Source of the DNA: Rhodobacterales bacterium
GTDB lineage: Bacteria > Pseudomonadota > Alphaproteobacteria > Caulobacterales > Hyphomonadaceae
DNA length: 48,785 nucleotides
Reading direction: 5' to 3'
Assembly: GCA_014763715.1 (NCBI GenBank)
Contig: JACXUV010000019.1
Coordinates: forward strand, 1 to 48,785
Below the pieces are notes generated by a model. That model ran no database searches. It had not been told where the DNA came from and saw only the letters and a program-made list of their open reading frames with translations. Position numbers and translations under genes: made by a program. Of this stretch, positions 42,952 through 48,785 are shown one piece after another; the stretch's first letter is position 1; every line of letters starts with the position of its first letter.

Positions 42952-44488
42952 AGCCCACTTTACGAACACCCGGTTCCAGGGCCCGCCAGGCGTGATGGAT
43001 AAAGTCCACCAGCAGCGGGCGCGTATCGCGCGGATCGATAATCTCTTCAGCATAGAAGCTTTCAGCCGTGCGGAAGGGGGAGCGGATCGCTTCGAACTTC
43101 CGGTAAAGCTGTGCCTTCAGGGCTTCAGGGTCTTCGGCCTCGGCGAGTTCCTTGCGGAAGGCTGCCTCGATGCCGCCCGCCATGGGCAGGCTGCCCCAGT
43201 CGCCGCTTGGCCAGCAATAGCGCCATTTGGTCTTCGACTGGTTCATCATCACAGACCCCGCCAGGCCATAGGCTTTCCGGATGACCACGGAACATACCGG
43301 CACATCGGCCTGATAGACCGCCGTCATCGCGCGCACGCCCGCGCGTGTCACGCCGGACGTTTCAGCCTTCACGCCCACGGCAAAGCCAGGGCAGTCGACA
43401 AAGTGGATGACCGGCAGGTGGAACATGGAGCAGAGGTCCATGTGCCGGGAGACCTTGTCACACACATCGGCCGTCCACGCCCCATCCAGGAAGAAGGGGT
43501 CGCCTGCCATGATGCCCACCGGATAGCCGTCGATCCGGGCGAGGCCGGTGACGATGCCGCGGCCCCATTCCTTGCCGATCTCGAAGAAGCTGCCATGGTC
43601 GACCGTGGCTTCGATGATCTTGCGGGGCTTGTAGGGGGTCTTGCCATCGTCTGGCACGATGGAGATCAGGCTCTCTTCGCGGCGGCCCGGATGGTCCGCA
43701 GGCGCGGTCCGTTCAGGCAGCTCGTGCACGGAGGAGGGCAGGTAGGACAGGAAGCGCCGCGCCGCGATGAAGGCGTCGGCCTCTGTGTCCACCACATTGT
43801 CCACGGTGCCGTTCTGCGCCTGGATCTTCCAGCCGCCGAGTTCTTCCTTGGTGACGTTCTCCCCCAGTGCAATCGCCACCGGCGGCCCGGCCACGAACAC
43901 CTGGCTGAGTTCCTTTACCATGACGGAGAAATGGCTGGCCGCCACACGGCCTGCGCCCATGCCGGCACAGGGGCCGAGCGCCAGAGAGACGAACGGCACC
44001 TGCGACATGCCGTGGACGATCTCGTCCCAGCCCGGCGTTTCGGGAATATAGGTGCGCGGGTCCTGCTCAAGCGATTTGACCGAACCGCCGCCGCCCGTGC
44101 CGTCGATCATCTGGACCAGCGGCATGCGGTATTCCGCGGCCATCTTGATCATCATGATCATTTTTCCGCGGATGGAGGCATCGGAGGCGCCGCCGCGCAC
44201 GGTGAAATCGTCGGCGAGAATCGCGACAGGCCGCTTCTCGATCGTTGCCCGGCCGGTCACGGAATTGGACGGCAGGAAGGCTTCGAGCTCGTCATCCGCG
44301 GTATAGGTGGCGCGTCCCGCGATCTTGCCGATTTCATGGAAGCTGCCAGGGTCTGCCAGGAAGGCGACCCGTTCGCGAACGGTCAGCTTGCCGCGTCCGC
44401 GCTGGCGTTCGACGGGTTCTTCCCCGCCCATTTTTTCGGCCAGCCGTTCCCGGCGGCGAAGCTCTTCAATCGACTTTTCCCAGCTCAT
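42941..44488 (-). CDS. acyl-CoA carboxylase, carboxyltransferase subunit
   Basis: 515 residues with the two crotonase-like halves of AccD-type carboxyltransferases (propionyl-, methylcrotonyl- or related). GRGKLTVRERVAFLADPGSFHEIG (about 32-55) opens the first half; GPCAGMGAGRVAASHFSVMVK and FVAGPPVAI are the first oxyanion loop. The second half has FVDCPGFAVGVKAE and YGLAGSVMMN. Needs a biotin carboxylase/carrier partner not in this window, so substrate choice is uncertain. Monocistronic. Confidence 0.85.
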   Translation of the reverse strand: MSWEKSIEELRRRERLAEKMGGEEPVERQRGRGKLTVRERVAFLADPGSFHEIGKIAGRATYTADDELEAFLPSNSVTGRATIEKRPVAILADDFTVRGGASDASIRGKMIMMIKMAAEYRMPLVQMIDGTGGGGSVKSLEQDPRTYIPETPGWDEIVHGMSQVPFVSLALGPCAGMGAGRVAASHFSVMVKELSQVFVAGPPVAIALGENVTKEELGGWKIQAQNGTVDNVVDTEADAFIAARRFLSYLPSSVHELPERTAPADHPGRREESLISIVPDDGKTPYKPRKIIEATVDHGSFFEIGKEWGRGIVTGLARIDGYPVGIMAGDPFFLDGAWTADVCDKVSRHMDLCSMFHLPVIHFVDCPGFAVGVKAETSGVTRAGVRAMTAVYQADVPVCSVVIRKAYGLAGSVMMNQSKTKWRYCWPSGDWGSLPMAGGIEAAFRKELAEAEDPEALKAQLYRKFEAIRSPFRTAESFYAEEIIDPRDTRPLLVDFIHHAWRALEPGVRKVGYRP

Positions 44489-44696
44489 GCCCGCGAGGTT
44501 CCACGCTTCCCCAGCGCAAGGTCAAGCAACCTGTGCGCGCTGCCGGAAAGAATTCCGTTATGGTCAAAGGAGTAGGGGGCCGGCGGGCGGGGACGTGAAA
44601 ACCCCCATTCCTGTGCGGAATGTCACACAGCTTTTCCTTGATTTTCATACCGGGGGTCTGCTTTATCGCTCCAAATCCATCCCAAGGAGGAATCTC

Positions 44697-44999
44697 ATGG
44701 ATCTCGCAGAACTTACATCCAAGGCTTCGGCGGCACTCGCTAACGGCAGCGATTTCAAAAAGAAAGTTAAGTTTGACTTCGGCGACGTCGGCAAACTGCT
44801 GATCGACGGCGTCAATGGCGTGGCCAACAATTCCGACGATGCTGCAGACGCAACCATCAAGGTTGACTGGGAAGACTTCAAGAAGATCGCCACCGGCGGC
44901 CTCGACGCCACCATGGCCTTCATGCAGGGTAAACTGAAAGTGGAAGGCGACATGTCGGTCGCCATGCAGCTTCAGAGCCTGATGAAAAGCCTCGCCTAA
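44697..44999 (+). CDS. SCP2 sterol-carrier-domain protein
   Basis: 100 residues, a single SCP2 domain: VKFDFGDVGKLLIDG (about 24-38), ADATIKVDWEDFKKIATGGLDATMAFMQGKLKVEGDMSVAMQL (about 50-92). Binds fatty acyl-CoA or other lipids in the cytosol. AAGGAGG precedes the ATG. Followed by a strong terminator; the adjoining lipase- and CoA-ligase-like genes suggest a role in lipid/CoA metabolism. Confidence 0.9.
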   Translation: MDLAELTSKASAALANGSDFKKKVKFDFGDVGKLLIDGVNGVANNSDDAADATIKVDWEDFKKIATGGLDATMAFMQGKLKVEGDMSVAMQLQSLMKSLA

Positions 45000-45030
45000 G
45001 GCTGGGCTGCCCATTCGGGTTTGACAGGTC

Positions 45031-45069
45031 AGGCCGCCCCGGGACACCCTGCGGGCGGCCTTTCTGTTT
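45031..45069 (+). terminator. Rho-independent terminator of the SCP2 gene
   Basis: GGCCGCCC (45032-45039) and GGGCGGCC (45053-45060) with a 13-base loop, then TTTCTGTTT. Lies 32 bases after the SCP2 stop. Confidence 0.85.
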
Positions 45070-45094
45070 CGCCTTTCCGTTCCGGACGTATTTC

Positions 45095-46045
45095 ATGGAC
45101 ACAATGCCTTCGCCGGACAGTGACTTCGTCCTGATCCCGGGCAATCCGCCGCCGCAGGGGGCAGAGATTGTCTGGTTCAAGGGAACCGGCGGGCGGGCTC
45201 TTCGCGCCTGCGTCGCGCCCGCGCTAGCGCCGGACCAGCCGCGCGGCACGGTGATCGTGTGTCCGGGGCGGACCGAATTCATCGAGAAATATTTCGAGGT
45301 CGGGAACGAGCTGCAGGCCATGGGCTTTGCCGTGGTCATCCTCGACTGGCCGGGGCAGGGCCTGTCGGAGCGCCTGCTGGACGATACGAAAAAAGGCCAT
45401 ATCGACCGGTTCGAGACCTTCATGGGCGCGCTTGCCAACGGGCTGGAGGCGCTGGATGAGCGGCTGCCACGGCCTTATGTGTCGCTGGCCCATTCCATGG
45501 GCGGGGCGATCGCGCTGGCCGCCATTGCCGACGGGCTGGTGAAGGTAGATGCGGCGGCCTTCTGCGCGCCGATGTGGGGGCTGAAGTCCAAATTCCTCGG
45601 CATGCGCTATCTTGTCTGGGCGATGCGGGCGACGGGGCGCTCCGGCGACTACGCCATCCAGCCCGGCCCGCCGGAGACCTTCGAGAACAACATCGTCACC
45701 CATGACAAGAAACGCTGGCAGATGCAGCGCGCCCTGGTCGATGCCCGGCCGGAGCTGGACCTCGGCCCCGTCACCTGGGGCTGGCTCGGCGCCTCGCTGA
45801 ACATCCTGGCGACCTTCACCAGGCCGAAGACGCTGAAGAATGTCACCATTCCGGTCTTCGTCGCCTCCGCCTCGGAGGAGCAGCTGGTCGACAATTCGAC
45901 CCATACCGCGGTCTGCAAACGCCTGCCGGATTGTGAGCATGTCATGGTCGAAGGCGCGATGCACGAGATCCTGATGGAAACCGACGACAAGCGCGCGGAG
46001 TTCTGGGAGGGCTTCCAACGCCTCCTGAAACGTGCGGAAATATAG
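45095..46045 (+). CDS. alpha/beta hydrolase (monoacylglycerol lipase-like)
   Basis: 316 residues. The nucleophile elbow HSMGG has Ser134; the DWPGQGLSER loop (about 84-93) is typical of the lysophospholipase/monoacylglycerol lipase group. The acid should be the Asp in EEQLVDN and the His that in EGAMHEIL near the end. Cytosolic, no signal. Likely hydrolyses an acyl ester. Followed after 32 bases by the CoA-ligase gene, so a common unit is likely. Confidence 0.88.
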   Translation: MDTMPSPDSDFVLIPGNPPPQGAEIVWFKGTGGRALRACVAPALAPDQPRGTVIVCPGRTEFIEKYFEVGNELQAMGFAVVILDWPGQGLSERLLDDTKKGHIDRFETFMGALANGLEALDERLPRPYVSLAHSMGGAIALAAIADGLVKVDAAAFCAPMWGLKSKFLGMRYLVWAMRATGRSGDYAIQPGPPETFENNIVTHDKKRWQMQRALVDARPELDLGPVTWGWLGASLNILATFTRPKTLKNVTIPVFVASASEEQLVDNSTHTAVCKRLPDCEHVMVEGAMHEILMETDDKRAEFWEGFQRLLKRAEI

Positions 46046-46077
46046 CAAGACACGAAACAAGGGTGAGGAGAGTACCC

Positions 46078-47547
46078 GTGGCGATCATTACGCTTTCACG
46101 CATTGTGGCCTTCTGGGCAGGACAGCAGCCGGACCGCGCGGCGATTGACCATGAAGGCGTCCAGATCAGCTGGGCCGAACTGGACAGGCGCACCAACCGC
46201 CTGGCCCGCGCCTATGAACAGCTGGGCGTGAAGCAGGATGATTTCGTCACCATCGCCCTGCCGAACGGGATCGAGTTCTTCGAGGCCTGCATCGCCACCT
46301 GGAAGGCCGGCGCGACGCCGCAGCCGATTTCCTCCCGCCTGCCGAAACATGAGCGCGACGGCATCGTGGAACTCGGAAAGCCGTCCCTCGTTGTCGGCGT
46401 TCCGGCCGGTGAATATGGCGATACGCCGTCGGTGCCTGAGAATTTCGTCCCTTCCGCAGACCTGCCGGATACGGAACTGCCGGAGCGCATGGCCGCCTCG
46501 ATCAAGGCGATGACCAGCGGCGGCTCCACCGGGCGGCCGAAACTGATCGTCTCAAAGATCCCGGCCGCGTGGGACCCGGACCTGCCTTACCTCGAAATCC
46601 CGGTGCAGGGCGCGATGCTGATCCCGGGCCCGCTTTATCACAATGGCCCGTTCATGTGGGCCATGATCGCGCTCTTCAAGGGCTGCACCGTCGGTATCAC
46701 CACGCGCTTCGATGCGGAGAAGACGCTGGCCACGATCGAGCGGCTGAAAGTGGATGTCGTCTACACCGTGCCGACCATGATGCGCCGCATCTGGGCGCTG
46801 CCGGAAGAGGTGCGGAACAAGTATGACCTCTCCAGCCTGAAGGCGCTCTGGCACCTTGCCGCGCCATGCCCGGCCTGGCTGAAGGAATGCTTCATCGAGT
46901 GGCTGGGCGGCGATGTCATCTGGGAACTCTATGCCGGTACGGAAGGTCAGGGCACGACCATCATTCAGGGCACCGAATGGCTGGAGCATCGCGGCTCTGT
47001 CGGCCGCCCGGTCGAAGCCTGTGAGATGAAGGTCGTCGACGAGAATGGCGACACGCTGCCTGCAGGTGAAGTGGGCGAAGTCTTCATGCGCCCGCTGGAA
47101 GGACCGGGCACGACCTATCGCTATATCGGCGCAGAGGCGAAGGCCATCGAAGGCGGCTGGGAAAGCCTCGGCGACATGGGCTACATGGACGAGGATGGCT
47201 ATCTCTACCTGACGGACCGCCTGTCCGACATGATCCTGTCGGGCGGTGCGAACATCTATCCGGCAGAGGTTGAAGCTGCGATTGACGCCTATCCGGGCGT
47301 GCATTCCTCCGCCGTGATCGGCCTGCCGGATGAAGACATGGGCGCCCGTCTGCATGCGGTCATCTGCCGGCCGGATGGTGCCGTGGAAGAGGCCGACATG
47401 CTGACGCATCTGTCGGACATGCTGGTGCGCTACAAGATCCCGAAAAGCTTCGAATATGTCAGCGAAGCCGTGCGGGACGATGCGGGCAAGGTACGGCGCA
47501 AGGCCCTGCGGGAGGAGCGGATCACTGCGGCGAAGCAGACGGCCTGA
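46078..47547 (+). CDS. AMP-dependent acyl-CoA ligase
   Basis: 489 residues from a GTG 7 bases after GAGGAG. Activates a carboxylic acid with ATP and CoA. Motifs: P-loop TSGGSTGRPK (146-155), ELYAGTEGQG (adenine site), GDMGYMDEDGYLYLTDRLSDMI, and the C-terminal DDAGKVRRKAL with the catalytic Lys. Resembles bile-acid or crotonobetaine CoA ligases, but the acid is unknown. The stop codon is inside an 11-base tandem repeat. Confidence 0.9.
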   Translation: MAIITLSRIVAFWAGQQPDRAAIDHEGVQISWAELDRRTNRLARAYEQLGVKQDDFVTIALPNGIEFFEACIATWKAGATPQPISSRLPKHERDGIVELGKPSLVVGVPAGEYGDTPSVPENFVPSADLPDTELPERMAASIKAMTSGGSTGRPKLIVSKIPAAWDPDLPYLEIPVQGAMLIPGPLYHNGPFMWAMIALFKGCTVGITTRFDAEKTLATIERLKVDVVYTVPTMMRRIWALPEEVRNKYDLSSLKALWHLAAPCPAWLKECFIEWLGGDVIWELYAGTEGQGTTIIQGTEWLEHRGSVGRPVEACEMKVVDENGDTLPAGEVGEVFMRPLEGPGTTYRYIGAEAKAIEGGWESLGDMGYMDEDGYLYLTDRLSDMILSGGANIYPAEVEAAIDAYPGVHSSAVIGLPDEDMGARLHAVICRPDGAVEEADMLTHLSDMLVRYKIPKSFEYVSEAVRDDAGKVRRKALREERITAAKQTA

Positions 47548-47580
47548 AAATCGCCTGAAGGTCGCCTGAACATCGCTTGA
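47543..47580 (+). repeat. 11-base tandem repeat spanning a stop codon
   Basis: Three full units CCTGAAnnTCG at 47543-47553, 47554-47564 and 47565-47575, then a partial CTTGA. The first unit holds the ligase TGA stop. Confidence 0.8.
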
Positions 47581-47632
47581 CTTACCCTAGGGCGGGGCCG
47601 CTCCCATCCTGAAAAATCAGGAGGAACACCCC

Positions 47633-48637
47633 ATGAAAGTCGCAGCGGTAAAAAAGCCAGGCGGGCTGCAAAACCTCATCATTGAGGAGCGCCCCGATCC
47701 GTCCCCGAAGGCCGGGGAGGTGCTGGTGCGCGTCCGCGCGTCCAGCTTGAACTATCACGATTTCGTCGTCGTCCTGGGTGGTATTCCGACACCGGACGGA
47801 CGGATCCCGATGTCCGATGGCGCCTGCGAAGTGGTGGCCGTCGGGGAAGGTGTCACCAAATGGAAAGTGGGCGACAAGGTCCTGTCGCTGTTCTTCCCCG
47901 GCTGGCAGTCGGGTGAGATCGAGGCGGCGGGCTTCCAGTCGGTGCCCGGCGACGGGGCAGACGGTTTTGGTGCCGAGCTGGTGGCGGCGCCCGAAACCGC
48001 CTTCACGCGCATGCCGGAAGGGTGGAGCTTCGAAGAGGCGGCAACCCTTCCGTGTGCGGCCCTCACGGCCTGGCGCGGCATGGTGGCTGAAGCGAAGATC
48101 AAGCCGGGCAGTTGGGTGCTGACGCAGGGGACGGGCGGCGTGTCCATCTTTGCGCTGCAATTTGCCAAGGCCGCCGGTTGCCGTGTCATCTCCACTTCCT
48201 CCTCGCCGGAGAAGATGGAGCGGCTGAAGGCGCTCGGCGCCGATCATGTGATCAATTACAAGGAAACGCCGGAATGGGGCAAAGCCGCCTTTGAGCTCAC
48301 CGGCGGGCGCGGCGTGGACGAAGTGATCGAGATCGGCGGGCCGGGCACCATGGCCCAGTCGATCGCGGCCTGCCGTCCGGGCGGCCACATCTCCCTGATC
48401 GGTGTGCTGACGGGCGTGTCGGGCGAAGTGCCGACGGCGGCGCTGTTCTCGCGCAACATCACACTGTCGGGCATCACGGTCGGCTCGCGCCGCATGCAGG
48501 AAGACATGATCGACGCCATCGAGGCGAACGGCATCAAGCCGGTGATCGACTCCACTTTCCCGCTGGACCAGATCGCCGCCGCCTTTGCCCACCAGGCCAG
48601 CCAGAAACATTTCGGCAAGATCGTCCTGACGATCTGA
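47633..48637 (+). CDS. zinc-less-type MDR alcohol dehydrogenase/quinone oxidoreductase
   Basis: 334 residues. MDR fold: SSLNYHDFVVV (about 34-44), DGACEVVAVGEGV (62-74), GTGGVSIFALQFAKAAG (about 166-182) as the nucleotide loop, and IEIGGPGTMAQSI. The catalytic-zinc cysteines and GHE motif of classical zinc ADH are not evident, so a quinone-oxidoreductase/enoyl-reductase-like role with NADPH is likelier. AGGAGG precedes the ATG. Follows the ligase gene by 85 bases. Confidence 0.88.
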   Translation: MKVAAVKKPGGLQNLIIEERPDPSPKAGEVLVRVRASSLNYHDFVVVLGGIPTPDGRIPMSDGACEVVAVGEGVTKWKVGDKVLSLFFPGWQSGEIEAAGFQSVPGDGADGFGAELVAAPETAFTRMPEGWSFEEAATLPCAALTAWRGMVAEAKIKPGSWVLTQGTGGVSIFALQFAKAAGCRVISTSSSPEKMERLKALGADHVINYKETPEWGKAAFELTGGRGVDEVIEIGGPGTMAQSIAACRPGGHISLIGVLTGVSGEVPTAALFSRNITLSGITVGSRRMQEDMIDAIEANGIKPVIDSTFPLDQIAAAFAHQASQKHFGKIVLTI

Positions 48638-48707
48638 TCCGGCGTAGTCCGGCGTAGTCCGGCATAGTCCGGTATAGTCATGGGTAGTCATGCAGGATCA
48701 TGGCGTA
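48638..48707 (+). repeat. 10-base tandem repeat (TCCGGCGTAG)
   Basis: Directly after the MDR stop: TCCGGCGTAG twice, TCCGGCATAG, TCCGGTATAG, then degenerating TCATGGGTAG, TCATGCAGGA and TCATGGCGTA. Seven units in all, decaying to the right. Confidence 0.9.
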
Positions 48708-48750
48708 GCCGTGTGTGGTCATGCGGTGATCCTTCCCAAATCCTCCACGT

Positions 48751-48785
48751 GTCATCCCGGAATTTGCGCAGCAAATATCCGGGAC
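48751..48785. repeat. REP-like palindrome, cut by the window edge
   Basis: GTCATCCCGGAATTTGC followed by GCA and GCAAATATCCGGGAC: arms CCCGGA-ATTTGC and GCAAATATCCGGG pair with one bulged base. The shape and the GTCATCCCGG opening resemble interspersed palindromes of alphaproteobacteria. Confidence 0.6.

Noticed and set aside
1-48785. CRISPR arrays, IS elements or prophage
   Set aside because: No regularly spaced repeats, transposase or phage genes seen; the short tandem arrays have no spacers.

Overview
This is a GC-rich, densely packed chromosomal segment from an alphaproteobacterium. The gene content suggests the Caulobacterales/Hyphomonadaceae side: scattered hisBHAFE genes, an aroK-aroB-CNNM-bolA-J-protein run, an NDUFA9-like reductase next to uppP, and a TTAA-N7-TTAA-type (CtrA-like) site. 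The family placement is inference; no rRNA is present. No phage, IS element, plasmid gene or CRISPR array is visible.

Layout. 1-11.5 kb holds five histidine genes, all on the minus strand and in the canonical order hisB-hisH-hisA-hisF-hisE. They are separated by unrelated genes: an enoyl-CoA hydratase relative, a diguanylate cyclase, a lower-GC lipoprotein gene, a cupin, an AbgB-like amidohydrolase, and an accessory-type ftsH with two small genes. Only hisH-hisA remain adjacent. The last eight residues of FtsH and HisB are identical and share 20 exact bases, which marks the probable scar of the ftsH insertion. 11.5-16.6 kb: a GGDEF-EAL protein, a GNAT enzyme, a SnoaL-like protein, a TonB-C-like lipoprotein, a CoA-ester lyase and two small membrane proteins. 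16.7-26 kb: a large unrecognised exported protein with a probable beta-barrel end, XerD, a TetR/SDR pair with a clear operator, DUF2721, DUF3604 and an exported unknown. 26-31 kb: aroK-aroB-CNNM transporter, bolA, J-protein, glpD. 32-40.4 kb: tRNA-Leu(CAG) with an odd acceptor stem, NDUFA9-like reductase, uppP, gltD-gltB. 40.4-48.8 kb: DUF4349 lipoprotein, Tat-exported aminotransferase, acyl-CoA carboxylase, SCP2 protein, alpha/beta hydrolase, AMP-dependent CoA ligase, MDR oxidoreductase, then tandem decamers and a REP-like palindrome at the right edge.

Functionally the window combines housekeeping biosynthesis (His, aromatic amino acids, glutamate, undecaprenyl phosphate recycling) with c-di-GMP signalling and a fatty-acyl/CoA metabolism neighbourhood at the right. 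I see no convincing new multi-gene defence or mobile system. The most interesting items are the broken his operon with the hisB-derived FtsH tail, the tRNA-Leu acceptor anomaly, the periplasm-targeted aminotransferase and a 100-nt rod-like inverted-repeat segment in its leader.
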